Shown here piece after piece: positions 23,793-36,300 of a DNA stretch of 64,000 nucleotides (position 1 is the stretch's first letter; each line of letters starts with the position of its first letter). The translations under genes and the position numbers were made by a program. The notes beneath the pieces were generated by a model. The model was not told the DNA's origin. It searched no databases and saw nothing but the letters and a program-made list of their open reading frames with translations. Location of the stretch: positions 764,228-828,227 of the forward strand of contig BCIV01000005.1 in assembly GCA_001600055.1 (NCBI GenBank). Direction: 5' to 3'. This DNA is from Filobasidium wieringae. Its lineage: Eukaryota; Basidiomycota; Tremellomycetes; Filobasidiales; Filobasidiaceae.

Positions 23793-24682
23793 TCAGTGCG
23801 CCTGCATCAATTGGCGGTAGGTGAGGCCAGGTGGTTGGTATCGTCTTGCACGACGTTCCTTATGCTTCTTGACATAGTTTCGATGATTGACCAGGACGAG
23901 TCCCCTCATGAGTCCCGCTGTGGTATTGCTTCGATGATCTTTGAAAGCCTCAACTAATCCGGAAGTCCATCGAGGCACACCTTCAGATGGGCCGGTCCTT
24001 ATTTTGGAACAATTGGCCTCCCCCCAGAGAGCCAAATAGACCGGAAACAGGATCCGAGGCAGCTCTCCGAGATCCATATCGCAAACGATTCTCTTTCCTT
24101 GATCCCGGTCCAAAGCGATCAAATCAAGTGCAGCAAGGATGTGGAGACCAGCCCTTGTCCTATCCACATTCTCCGGAACACGTATGGTGGCCAGTAGAGC
24201 GCGAAGAGTCTATCAAAAGACAGCACGGTGTCAACGCTTGGACCCAGGCAAGAGAGCTGACTAGTACATACGAATGCTGAAAGATGGTACACTCCGACCC
24301 CTCGAGAAACCAGGCCTTCGTAAAAGAAACCGTTAGGAGCGTCTTCCAGCCTCCAATCGGCCTCATCATCAGAATACGGTAACCAGAAGGGAATCTTGGA
24401 AAAGTCGAGAGTGTTAGGCGAGCAGTATGTGATCAATCCTTCGGGTTTCATATAAGCAGAAAGGCTTCTCAGCACAATACAAGCGATAAAACTTGCCAGA
24501 AACAATGACTTACTTTTCATGCAATTTCCTACTTTTCTGATAATATACCCTCCAACTTTAGTCTTCTTGATTCTTCCGCCGACGAACGAGCACAGCTTCT
24601 TGATGCCCCTATTTCTCTCCGTCATCCTCCTCCCGTCCGTCTTCGTATGCTTCCTGACAAACACAAGGTTTTTTGGTGCCAT
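23793..24682 (-). CDS. Orphan family protein, member 4
   Basis: Exons 24682-24514, 24438-24272 and 24209-23793 encode 250 aa. The N terminus is very basic (VRKHTKTDGRR; GRIKKTKVGGYIIRKVG). A segment with IPFWLPYSDDEADWRLEDAP corresponds to the AKLRLR block of its paralogs. Then come RGVGVYHLSAF (ending at residue 112), TLRALLATIRVPENVD, GLHILAALDLIALD, DMDLGELPRILFPVYLALWG and a long basic C terminus (KKHKERRARR). The DxDLGxxP wording links it to member 1 at 14872, while the intron positions and phases link it to members 2 and 3. It is therefore the bridge that shows all four are one family. No known domain is recognised. Confidence 0.77.
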
Positions 24683-25214
24683 CTCCGTGAAGAAATTAGT
24701 TTATCAAGAGAAACTGGAGCTCGATTACGGGTGTTTGTCGTTCTGACGAAATGTACGCGGTTCCTTTGATCAGTTGAGACATTATTGATGGACGCAGTCA
24801 CGGACAACAACTTACCGGAAATCGAATGGTCGACGACCTGGTCGACCCCTGGTATGGAGGATGAGCCAATGAGGAGAGCGAACGAGGGTGATTTTCAGAT
24901 CTGGAGAGTATTAGGGTGAATCCAGAGATCAAGAAGAGCCTGTTGCCCTGTCGGTTATTCTGGTGATGAGAATGATCGATCTTCGCTCAGACGCGCCGGA
25001 ACACTGCTCGGCATCTATTCTGCGCGTTTTCCAAGAAACTCGCTTCATAGCTTCATAACGATATAACAAAGCAGGCTTTCTTATTCGAAAAGGAGGTTAC
25101 CGGCAACGATTCCAGTCCGTCACAATCACAAGATATGCATATCAAACGGCTCGTCGTGCCACATTCATTCCGATCTATTTCCTTCATCGAGATCACCAGT
25201 CAAATCATCTATAA
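24683..25214. other. Intergenic region
   Basis: Promoter side of member 4 and 3' side of the lipid phosphatase. No gene is supported. Confidence 0.45.
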
Positions 25215-26614
25215 CTAATCTCTCCATGCTTGCTGCTCCTCACTCTCCCTGGGAATGACCCTGGTGTCTTCCTGATTATCATCAGCATCGAAATCGTTTC
25301 CCAGTCGGATGTGTTGATCCTCTTCATCACCCATTTCGGAAGGAACAAGATCTCGAGGAGCAAGGGGTAGGTGGGATGAAGGATGCGAGAGAGAGGCTGA
25401 CGTGGAGTGAATTGAGTTGTAAGTATAAGCATAACATCAGTTGAGTCGAAAGAGGTTAAGCTTACGGAAGTAGGCTCGATACGAAACGTAAGCTATAGTT
25501 TGAACGATTTCTAGATTCAGCTGATCAGGTAGATAAACGATGCAAAGACTTACAGATCCCTAGACCTAACAGCGATCCAACCGTGACGTCCTGCCAGTGA
25601 TCTGTTCAAGTAAAGGTAAATTCAACCTGAACATAGACTTTCATAGAATTAGCTGTCGACCTACGTCTGCTATCAGCCGTACGAGAAACAGCAACCATAG
25701 CGGCTCCCAAAAGAGGAGACATAGCTAACCAAGCCCTAGTCTATCGATCCCAAATAGTACAATTGCATCAGTCAGTTGATTAGAAAAAACTGAAGAGATC
25801 GTAGGGACGAGACGTACTCGATGACCACGACGGTCGCCAAGATGAAGTTTACCCCCAATGTACCAGGTCAAGAAACCGAGACCCGCGAAACTTAAGGAAG
25901 AGTGCCTGATCGTCAAATAGGCTTCAGTTCGCTGGTACTTATAATGAAAACAGAAGCAACATGACTTACCCACTAGGGAAACTCTTGAACCCATCGTTCA
26001 AGGTTCGTAGGTTCTCTTGCGTACAGATAGTGTAGTCGGATAGCCCAAAGACTGGTGCATCTTGGGCTCCTGCTCGAGGAATACAGGACCTAGCCAAAAG
26101 ATCCGGTCTGGGTCTTCCTACTCCTAGCTTGATGATCTGAGTGACGACACCAGCGACCGTGAAGCTAGTAAACACGCCCAGAAGGGCGTTGTGAGCGTCC
26201 CATTTCGATCGATAGATCGTGAGAGAGACAAGAAGGACGAGAATGGATGGGATTCCGAACGAGATGAAAATTAGAAGCTTGTAGCCTACTGTCTCTGGGG
26301 TTGTGGCTGGGTGTTGAATCGAAATGTCGTGCAAGGAGAAATGACGTTTATGTCCTCCCACCTTCTCTAAAAACGATAGTAGGACCCTATGAGACCGATT
26401 TTAGTGAGGCTGCCACACGATCTGATCAGAACTATCCTCACCACAGACCGATGACGAGTAACCAGTCTCCCATGTAACTCCTGAGCATCCTCGTTACTGT
26501 CCAGTGATGATGGATCGGTGCGGCATCTTCACCTGATCCCTGTCCGCCTACTACGGGAGCATGTCCGTGACGGCCCTTGACGGCCTGACGGACCGATCCT
26601 ATGATACCTGACAT
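25215..26614 (-). CDS. PAP2-family lipid phosphate phosphatase
   Basis: Seven exons (26614-26442, 26386-25970, 25905-25818, 25740-25665, 25601-25554, 25492-25466, 25396-25215) encode 336 aa. All three phosphatase signature motifs are present: KLGVGRPRP (motif 1), FPSGHSS (motif 2, His completed across an intron) and SRHHWQDVTVGSLLGLGI (motif 3, the second His of HH being the usual nucleophile). About six membrane segments are visible, including LLIFISFGIPSILVLLVSLT and SLSFAGLGFLTWYIG. The C terminus is acidic and cytosolic-looking. By family (DPP1/LPP1) it should dephosphorylate diacylglycerol pyrophosphate, phosphatidate or related lipids in a vacuolar or ER/Golgi membrane. The exact substrate cannot be told from sequence. 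Confidence 0.92.
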
Positions 26615-27013
26615 GTTCTAGCTGAAAAGTGCTGTGCTCAGGTGCTGGAGAACCCGAGTGTTGAGAGCTAGAGTATCGAAGTTGATGCACATGATCAGAG
26701 ATCGCCTGCGGCCGAGGAATCACGGTTAACGACGGGTAGTCCATGGTCAATCCTGTATGACTGATTGATTCCGACGACCGGCTTTGGCTGTTGTTCAGCG
26801 AAAAAGCTCCTTGATAAGATCATCAAAAGGCCTATTTGACTCGTTCGACCGGTCCGACTACGCATCCTAACAACCATTCATAATCCTCCATACCACCATC
26901 TTCCTATTCTTGATCTAAATATCGCACACGTATACCTTAATCCTGCTCCGTATACCCAACAATTTCCCGCTTGATCGCTCGTCGAAGTCGCGTTATCTAA
27001 ACATCAAGCAATT
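26615..27013. promoter_or_regulatory. Divergent promoter, lipid phosphatase / NMNAT
   Basis: A region of 399 bp lies between two divergent start codons and must contain both promoters. No clear TATA box or named site was recognised. Confidence 0.5.
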
Positions 27014-29080
27014 ATGAGCAGAGGACCTGCTCCTGTCTTACCCGCTACGGGTGAGTGCGTACAATCGTCACGACAAGAGCATGACTAAACATGTAGATCT
27101 TATCCAGGCCTGCACTCATATCATAACGATTCCCCTCCTTTCTCCGGCGCAACCAACTCCATCTCAGGTGAACCCGAACCTCTGTCGTTAGACAATTTCA
27201 ACATATCCTCTCCCCCGAAGACTGGTAACGGGAGCAGCAACAATAGCAGTGGAAGCAACTCGAATGAGTTCCAAACTCTAGCTCATCCGCATCACCAACA
27301 TCAACATTATCAGCAAACGAACGGTCGGCATCCTGGAGCGGGGAGCAGAGGACCTAGTCCGAATCCCAACGTAGCAGGTGCACAATCCCCCGCTCACCCG
27401 AAACAAGTAGATCAGAACCTATCAGCTTCTGTCTCGGCTTCCTCTGTTTCTGGAAACCTATCAGGTCCTAATCAACAAGGAATGCAGTCCGGCTCCGTCT
27501 CCCCTTCATCCGACTCCCAAACCCGTCCTAAGCTCAGCAGAGTGGCTACCAGTCCTCAAGACGTATCCCTCTCGTCGGCCCGAAGCAAACGTTTAGTCTC
27601 CGGGTACATGTTCGGAAATCCTGAAGTCAAGGAAAGGCGGGATTCGGAAGTAACTCTCCGACGACCTTCTGTTGTACCTCAAGGTGATGAGCGGGACAAC
27701 CAATCGCTTACGGACCTAGATCACCCAGACCAAGACGCCAAAACCGATGCTATCCCATCGCCCTCTCTTTCTTCCCTGAGCATGAGCACTTCTCCGCCTC
27801 CCTCCTCCCACGTCTCTCCCTATGCAAGCGGAACGGGGTACGAAGATGCTCTGAACGGAGTAGGGGATGGGGAGGCGGACGCAGACGTGAAAGCTATGCA
27901 GGCTATCGGAGGAGGTAGTGAGGAGTATATGAAGGGAGAGGCTGGATACGCTTTTCCCACTCATAGACTGAGGAGGAAGATGAAGGGTTAGTCCCGTGCC
28001 TGTTCTCAAGCGGTGATATGGTCAACTGAAATATTCCCGCCATAGACGAGGAGAAGATCCCGTTGGTCATCGTAGCTTGTGGATCGTTCTCTCCCCCTAC
28101 TTATCTGCACTTGTGAGTTTGTTCCTCTTGATATGAAGAATCATCGGTTCAATTTCTGTCTGCTAACCGATCCTCTCCATTTTCAGGCGAATGTTCGAGA
28201 TGGCGAAAGACGAGATTGTCGAAAGTCAGACTTTCGAAATCATGGCCGGGTATTACTCTCCAGTGTTAGTCTTCCTTCTTTGTGTCTGCAACCAGACTAG
28301 TGTCTGATAGTCTTCAACGATGCGGCAACAGATCGTCTTACTACAAGAAATCTGGTCTCGCTCCAGCTCATCACCGAGTTCGGATGTGCGAATTGGCCGT
28401 TGAACACACCTCCACCTGGCTCATGGTAGATCCTTGGGAAGCCGGTCAACCAGAATATCAGCGTACTGCTGTGGTACTTGACCATTTCGACGAGATGTTG
28501 AACGGGAAGGACGGGGAGGGAGGGGTAGAAATGAGCGACGGGAGCAGGAGGAAGTACAAGGTCATGCTTCTCGCTGGAGGAGATTTGATCGAAAGTTTCG
28601 GGGAACCCGGAGTTTGGTCTGAACCGGATGTGAGTTGAAAGGTGTTGTTTCGATACACGTGATATGGCGCTAATCGGTTTCGTAGCTTCATATCATTCTG
28701 GGTCGATTTGGTTGTCTTATCGTCGAGCGTGCTGGTTCGGACGTATGGGCATTCCTTCTATCTCATGATATTCTGTATCATCACCGGTATGTTACAAATA
28801 GGCTCTCAATGTAGATCAGAGTGCCGACTTTGATACTTCGATCAACTCAGCCGCAACGTCGTGGTCATAAAGCAGCTTATTTACAACGATATCTCATCGA
28901 CCAAGGTCCGACTGTTCGTTAGACGAGGCATGAGCATAAAGTGAGCGTTCTGCTTCTGTTTCACCTGTCCTTACTGATTCGACATTCCCTTCCAGATATC
29001 TCTTACCTAATAGTGTTATCCAGTATATAAACAAGAACAGGCTGTACCTAGAGCCCGACAACAAGGCAACTCAGGCTTGA
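27014..29080 (+). CDS. NMA1: Nicotinamide mononucleotide adenylyltransferase
   Basis: Eight exons (27014-27050, 27108-27986, 28046-28112, 28187-28264, 28332-28629, 28686-28786, 28851-28940, 28996-29080) encode 544 aa. The catalytic domain begins near residue 307 with KIPLVIVACGSFSPPTYLHL, the nucleotidyltransferase (T/H)xGH-like loop in its yeast NMA1 form, followed by RMFEMAKD. It continues with YYKKSGLAPAHHRVRMCELA, HTSTWLMVDPWEA, KVMLLAGGDLIESF and the C-terminal ISSTKVRLFVRRGMSIKYL. The enzyme makes NAD+ (or deamido-NAD) from NMN/NaMN and ATP. The first 300 residues are Ser/Asn/Pro/His-rich with an AHPHHQHQHYQQ run and no counterpart in the family core; the family is usually about 280-400 aa. 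A nicotinamidase gene of the same pathway lies at 59751-61157. Confidence 0.93.
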
Positions 29081-29538
29081 AACCCAGGACAGGCGTGTTG
29101 TACGAGGTACTTGTCTCGCAAGAAAGGCCCAGGTTGTATACCAGTCATTTAGATGGTGGACGGGTCGAGGTTGTATGCGGCTGATTCTCCTTCCTGTCGT
29201 GCGTACTTGGCTTTGCATAGGTCCGACGAGAACAATGTATCGTTCGACGAGTCTTGTACCATAATCGGATATATGTGCCATACCCATCTCATAGTGCACG
29301 GTCTGGAGATGCGTCGAAAGCAAAACAGCACATCTAGAACAAGGAGTGTTGTCACCGACGAACGATGCCAATCGACCGCGATGCGCTCTTCCGATCGGCA
29401 ACTGATCATCGGTCCACACATTTCAATGTTGCCGTAACCGATTGAACCTTGATCGTCTTTCCATGAGGATCCCTAGACGGGTCCATCGTTGACCTTGTAA
29501 TGATGGGCCAACCCCGGTTGGCTTTCACCTGGCAATTC
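29081..29538. other. Intergenic region
   Basis: 3' flank of NMA1; no gene is supported. Open frames on both strands are short and mutually overlapping. Confidence 0.45.
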
Positions 29539-29810
29539 TTGCTGAGGACTCTCAACAACTCGAGAGTCCCAGCTTTGCTAGTCTGCTATCCGACGCTCGC
29601 CCAACCTTAAGGAAGGCCATCCGCACGATCCGCTACGCTGGCCATGGGAACAATCACCATGCCGATCTATCTTCTGGCACAATACCAGAAAATGAAAGAA
29701 GAGGCCGAACACCTTCAGCCTCCTCGTGGGACCTCTCTGGACTGAACTTCTTTAGAACCTCTCTGGACCAAACTTCCTTAGATGATCATCATTTACCAAC
29801 CGATGATTTG
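29539..29810 (+). pseudogene. Degenerate orphan-family fragment (B)
   Basis: The DNA is clearly related to the fragment at 21586. Both start at (C/T)TGCT(C/G)AGGAC(C/T)CTCAACAA, share ATACCAGAAAATGAAAGAAG and the 3' block ATGATCAT, and end in ACCAACCGATGAT. Here the frame is destroyed. A TAA follows about 22 codons after LLRTLNNSRVP, about 35 bp are missing before the CATGCC block, and the downstream part is rearranged with a duplicated CTCTCTGGAC segment. It is a dead copy. Confidence 0.75.
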
Positions 29811-29973
29811 TTTGCCGAGAGATCGGTCGATCACGGTCTTGCCCCGCAACGTGTCATCAGAACGTCGAGCTGACAGGGAACACCTTGAGCACGAGTGTAT
29901 TTGCATATACATCTTGTACACCGCTCATACTCAAATTATGGTATACGTTTCTTCTGCATTACCGGCACAATTC

Positions 29974-32115
29974 TCACAGAACCATAGGCCAGTCGATAGC
30001 GCCACCGTAGTAGTGGTGAACAGCCTTGGTCGTCAAGTAGTTGTCTAGACCGGCGGGACCGAGCTCTCGTCCCCATCCGGATTGCTTCATACCACCGAAA
30101 GGAACAGCAGGCTGTAGAATCACTTATGTCAGCTCGTGACGGTGATCGCAGGGAGAATTAAACTCACGTTTAAGGAAGCATACTGATTCACCCAGACAGT
30201 TCCGGCTTTCAGCTTGCGGGTTACTCTCATCACTTGAGCGTGGTTCTGGGAATGCACGGCTCCTGCCAGACCGCTATATCAGAACACTGCATCAGTTCAC
30301 GCACTTCAACATAATCACAATTTAAGAGGACTTACTAGGTAGTATCGTTCGCTATTCTAAGCGCTTCTTCCTCATCCTTGAATTTGATGACGGAAGCAAC
30401 GGGTCCGAAAATCTCTTCCCTTCCGATCTTCTTGTCATTCGTCACTCCAGAGAACACGGTAGGTTGAACAAAGTAACCCTTGTCTCCGAATCGTTCACCA
30501 CCAATTTCGAGCTTGGCCTCCTGCTTTCCGGATTCGATGTAGTTCATAACCTTGTCGAACTGGACCTTTGAGATGAGCGAACCGTAGAATGCCTTTGGAT
30601 CTTTACCGACATCAATCTAGAAGGACAACACGAGGTTAGGAATCAAGCCCGAGAGCTATTGTCTTATCGACTTACCTGCTTGACGACAGAGACAAACTCC
30701 TTGATAAACTCATCGTGAATGTCTTCGTGGACCAAGATACGAGATCCGACAATACCTGCACTCCGCGCGTCAGTCGTCACCCTCATACTCGAGGTCATGC
30801 CAAGCTGACTTACAAGATTGTCCCGAAGTCTCGAATAAACCCAAAGCAGCCCATCGAGCAGCAGCCTTCAAATCAGCCGAGGGGAAGATGATGTTGGGGG
30901 ACTGTAATAACCCGCCAGCAAGGATCAGCTTCGATCTTCCTTGTTCAGGCGCGCAAGACAACCTACCTTCCCTCCCAATTCGAGCGTAACGGTCTTCAGA
31001 TTGCTCTTCGCAGCACAACTAGCGATGTGTCTTCCCACCGCGGTAGACCCGGTGAAAGCGATCTTGTCAATATCCATATGATCCGCCAAGGTTTGTCCGG
31101 TGATCGTTCCAAGACCGGTAACGACGTTCCAGGCGCCTGCTGGCCAGCCTACTTGTTCCATGAGCTTAGTTAGGAGGAGGACATGCAAAGGGGTGTTCTC
31201 TGCGCTCTTGAAGACGACCGAACATCCAGCTGGTAAGCAGATCCGGGATCGTCAGTGATGTATTCATCTCTATAGGATCGCCGTCTATGACTCACCGGCT
31301 AAAGCGGGCGCCAATTTCCAAGCCCACATCATCAGAGGGAAATTCCAAGGCGTGATCTGCGCGACTACCAGATCGATACCTCGATCAGCGCTTGAACGAT
31401 TTACAGAGCCTCCGTCATCGTTACTCACCGACTCCGATAGGTTCTCTCCTCACGACAACCTGCTTCTCCGTCTCGCCCACATCGACAGTGTATCCCGAGA
31501 TTTTTCCTGCGAGACCAGCGTAATATCGAATAGCGGCGATACCTAATGGGAGAGCGAGACAAGGGTGAGCGAGGTGACCATTAGCTAAACAAGCCGTTAT
31601 CACGAGCTTACCGTTGACAGTATCCAGTTTACTCCACTGAGCCGGTTTACCCGAATCAGCCGCTTCGAGAGCGACTACGTCGTCCATATTGGCTTCGATC
31701 ACCTAGTAACAACAATCCGTCAGAACCTCTCATGACGATCACCCTACATTCCAGCAGGTCACTCACATCCGCGAACTTGTATAGCAACCTTCCCCTTTCG
31801 GAGCCCGGTACGTTCGTGCCCCAAGTAGTCTCGAAAGCGGTCCGAGCGGCCTTGACAGCCAAATCCACGTCCGCAGGGGAGGCAGTGTGGACGGTCGTGA
31901 TGTGTTCCTCCGTCGCGGGGTTGTAAACTTCTAGGGCGTCGCCGTTACCGTTGACCCATTTTCTGATCGAATTGAGAAGGTAGATGTAAGAAAAGCTCTT
32001 GTGAGTCGAAGGAAAAAGAGGTTGGAGCTTACCCGTTGATGTAGAGTTGAGTTGGGAAGGTGACTTCCCTCCCTTCGACCTTGACGGTGACGGTGGCAGA
32101 TGTAGCAGCAGGCAT
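29974..32115 (-). CDS. NAD(P)+-dependent aldehyde dehydrogenase
   Basis: The first six exons are 32115-32033, 31962-31767, 31702-31612, 31542-31429, 31364-31296 and 31229-30967; several more follow to the stop at 29974. The protein is about 500 aa, normal for the family. Hallmarks are [55 protein letters not shown] (catalytic Glu), [10 protein letters not shown] (catalytic Cys), [29 protein letters not shown] [13 protein letters not shown], and the C-terminal [16 protein letters not shown]. It oxidises an aldehyde to the acid with NAD(P)+. It resembles the ALD5/ALDH1-2 clade, and the short N terminus (MPAATSATV) gives no strong targeting signal, so it is probably cytosolic. The substrate (acetaldehyde or another) is not decided by sequence. 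Confidence 0.92.
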
Positions 32116-33377
32116 CTTTGAGTAGTGCGAGTGGTGGTTGTGATGAGAAACGCGAACTTTATATGATTTGAAGATCGATAGCACAACCTGACCCAACCAC
32201 TAGCTGAGCGGAATGCCATCCCCCTCCCATCTTCTTATATAACCTCGCTCTCGAATCGATCATCACTCCAGGGCGTTTCATCATCCCGAATCACCGCGAC
32301 AACTTCATACCGTCCCCCTCGCTCGCGTCCGCACTGGGCTGACGTAATCGAAAAATGCACAAATGCGTAACCTGTGTAGAGTGTAGATGTGCAAATTGCG
32401 CAAAGTACCCAAAAACGTAGTAAGTCGGTTGGAAGGAATTCCTGGAGGTTTCGATAGTAGGGTTGGCCATGTGTTGGATAGGTGACGTGGTTCTGACTGG
32501 GCTTGAACCATTGAGTATGGAATGGAAAGTATCTATCGGGAAGATCGTTCAGTCTGGACTACGCAGTGGCATACAAGTATTAGGGTAGAGTCTAGTATAT
32601 TTAGGGCTTCATTCGATTAGTTGTCTCAGCAGCCCACAGAAGGGGCAAGCAGGGTAGAGCATGTCTGTGAACTGACAGGTATCTTCGATCTGTTCTGGCC
32701 ACTTTGTAATTTGTAGGACATATGCACCGCCATTCGGTACGGTAACAATCAGCTAGCACCGAGCACGTCGTCGTAAACGGCTTCAATCCCGCTGTCAGTC
32801 ACCCTCTCGAATGCTCAAACCCGTTCGCCCGTTCCTGCTCTCGCTCTCGCTTTGGCTCTGTCGATCATTTTGAATCCTCTCGAATCGTCGCGTGTCTCTC
32901 TGCGGATCAAATGGAGCGGAAGCAGGAAGCAGAGTTTGATTCGTCTGATTTATAAAATGGGTAAAATCGTACATCGATCAAGAAGGACCGTGATTGGCAG
33001 AAATCAGGTCGTTCGAGAGGGTTATGGTCGATATTGGAAGACGACTGCGTTCAGTATGGTAAGAGCGATGTGCCCATGCGGTGTGTGGGCGAGCACGTCA
33101 CTTGGAAGGGCATGCATGATTCTTGCCTGGGCCTGGATGCTGCTCGTGCTCTGTTCCACGCGTGGCGCGTAGTAAAATGATGCTAGGAACCCTGAATGAA
33201 CGGGGAAAAATAGAGATTTAGGTTGATTAGTAGTAGTGCAGTGTGCTAGCAGCAGTAGACACCACCACTACGCTGCCCTAGAGATCACCCGATCACCCTC
33301 CATTCATCATCATTTCCTCTGTGCACAAGCTTCACGTGTATCGTCGACGCTCAGTTCGGGAAAGCTAGTCACTCAGG
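32116..33377. promoter_or_regulatory. Divergent promoter region, ALDH / DEAD-like gene
   Basis: About 1.26 kb without a supported gene lies between divergent starts. On the minus strand a TATATAAG box (plus 32234-32243) lies about 120 nt upstream of the aldehyde dehydrogenase ATG, and a CATATAAAG sequence lies about 40 nt upstream. Either could be a core promoter element. Confidence 0.4.
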
Positions 33378-36300
33378 ATGCACTCAAACTCGACCTGGGA
33401 CTACCAATCCAAAGATCCTTCATTAATATCATCATCCCATTCCACTTCCGCTTCCTCCGCTTTCTCTCCTTCTCCTACAAGAGTTACTTTCGGGCAAGGT
33501 AATATCTATTACAGTAACGGAAATAACAATAACAACAGCAACAACACCGGTTCATCACATTCATACGGATTACAGCCGAACAGCTCCCCTTCTCATCCTG
33601 GAAGATCGAGATCACCCATCTACCCACCTTCTTCCTCTTTCATCCCAAACGGGAGATTCCTCGATCACTCTTCCTCGATGGAGCACTCTTCCCAAATGAT
33701 CAACTCCAAGCCACCCTCTTCACCTTCACCTTCTTCTCTAGGAAGAGCGCAGGAGAGACAACAAGGCTCCGGATCTTCCGCTTCTCTCATCGGAGACGAG
33801 GAAGAGTATTCAATCCAGAAAGAAGAGGGGAGAAGAGTTTGGGACTCTGTACCTAATTCCGGGACTGTTGGAGGAGGATTCACCGGCCCCGGAGGACTAG
33901 GTGGAACTCCTACGAGAACCACTACTATGGGTGGAGGAGGGATGGGGATGGGAGGTATTGGGATGAACGGGTATGCAGGAGCAGGAAGGAGAGAGGATAG
34001 AAATCACGGGAGATTCAATACCGTTGGATCTCTTCCTCTTGGTCCTGGGAATGGAAATGGGAATGGATTTGGATCGTATGCAGACGGTTCCAATTCCGCC
34101 CAAATCAACCAGATGAGGGATAAACTCAACCCTAACCCGGCTCTCACTCTCAATCTGAACCCTCATACGAGCATGTCGTCAGTGGGGAACAGTACCGGAC
34201 CTCTTCCACCTCAACCTCTCCCTCATCCTTCTTCCAACCCGAACACCGCGTTCAGTTCGAACCCTCTCAATCCCAACATCAACAACCTCTCTCTCGGTCT
34301 GAATGCAGGGGGACAGGGGATGGAGAGACCTATGAGTGCTATGAGCCAGAAATTCTCTTTGGGACAAGGGCAGGGGCAAGGACAGGGCGGAAACGGAGTC
34401 GCGGGTGGACAGGGACAGGGTGTTGCAGGTATCACGGACGCTTCGGGTAGAATGGAGGGTCAGGCTTTAATCGTGAGTATTCTTCTCAAGCACTATAAGA
34501 TGGCTTGAAGGAAGGCAAAGCTGATTCATTCCTTACGATTTCCTTCCAGGACCTGATTGCTCGAGTCGCCCGGACCGAAACGGCTATCGCAGAAATGTCA
34601 TCCCAAGTAGCAGGATTGAACACGATCGTCAAGACTCTGCAGATCAATGCCATGCAATCTGGAGTTCTGGGAACTTCTTCTATCGTCGGTACGGGTAGTA
34701 ATCCCGGAAGTGGGAGTGGAAGCGGGGGTTCGACGCCGTCCGTATCTGTCTATACACCTGGAAGGGGACATCTTAGTCCACCTGCTGTGGAAGGGAAGAG
34801 TGATCAACCTTTGCCGACTACTGCGACGGATTCTAGCCTTACCCCCACGCCGGCTCCTTCTGCTCCCCAAGATGTGTCCGCCTTGGCACAACAGATCGCT
34901 GCTCTCAGTGCTTCTGTTGCGCAATTGCAAAAGATGCAGAGTAACACGGTCAGGCAGGGGATGGAGAGGAGGATGAACAGTGCGGGTGGGGAGGGGGAGG
35001 TGAGCGATGAGACCCCCACGGCTACGCCTGGAGTGGGGCAGGGTGCACAGAGTACGGTGTTACAGACTCCGGGTCAAGGGCAGGTACAAGGACAAGGACA
35101 AGTTCAGAATTCCAATCAGAACCAGCCCCAAGCTCAGGCTCAGGCTCAGGGAGGTTATTTCTCTTCCACACCGGTCAATGGTAGACCTCACAATCCGAGG
35201 AACCAGACAGGTCCCACAGGCGGACTCAACAGCTCCATCGCCAGTGCTCTGGGATCGATTGGTTCTCGCCCTCGTCCTCATCCAGGAAGGGCTGCGAGCA
35301 GTAGCGTCGTACCCGGAGCAAATTCTCAGCAATCGGGTTATCAGCCTGATCGATTGGGATTGGCTTCCAACGTTGCCAACAACAACAACTCACTCAGCTT
35401 GGGGCCGATGGGAATGATCAGTCCTGGGCCTAGAGGACTGACGAGGGAGGGAAACGAACCGATGACCCCTGGTGGGATGTCTAGAGAAGGTGGACCGGGG
35501 GGAATGACAGTGACCAAATGGGAACACTTGCCTTTAACACCGGACTTGCAGAGGCAGATTGCCAAGTACGGGTGAGTCGGTTGGTGTGAATGAGGTATCG
35601 TGAGCGGAAGCTGATCGTGCTATGGACATCAGGATTGGACCTCCTAATAAGATTCAAGCGAGAGCTTTACCTTTCATGCTTAGAGGATCTGACATCATTG
35701 CTCAAGCACCTCCGACTCAAGAGAGGATCATCACTTAGTGAGCTTCTAGTAGTTGGCGTTATAACACACGACTAACTCTCTTGCACCCTTTCAGCGTCAT
35801 CCCCGTTGTACAGCTCGTACTCAGCTTGGGAGTGCAACAACAAAACACCTACCGAGGTCCTTCTGCGGTCATCGTTACAACTACCGTTGATCAAGCAACG
35901 CAGGCTCATAAATGTTAGCGATGATGTTCTAGGAATGTAAAGTGCTTCACTGACTTATCCTTCAACCAGTGATCCGAGATATCGGGGCCCCTCTGGGTGT
36001 CAGAACTGGTCTTGCTGTCGGTGCTTCTGGAGCTGATATCTCTGCCGATCTACGTGGATGGCATCAGAACGCCGTGCATGTCCTCGTTGGAACGCCTGCG
36101 AGACTGAACGATGTTTTGGTCAAGCATGCCAATAACGGTGGATTACCCGGTGGGGATGTTCGCATGTTGGTGGTAAGTCTGAGCGTGATATTTCGAAGGT
36201 ACCATCCGGCTGAACCATTACCTTTCCTTTCAGCTCGATGAGGTGGATCAGTTGATCGTAAGTCACGCGGTGAAGCTCCCGGTAGGACAGTCAACTGATC

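Noticed and set aside
32852..33172. 106-codon plus-strand open frame between ALDH and the DEAD-like gene
   Set aside because: It has no ATG at the start, no similarity to any family, and lies in a divergent promoter region.
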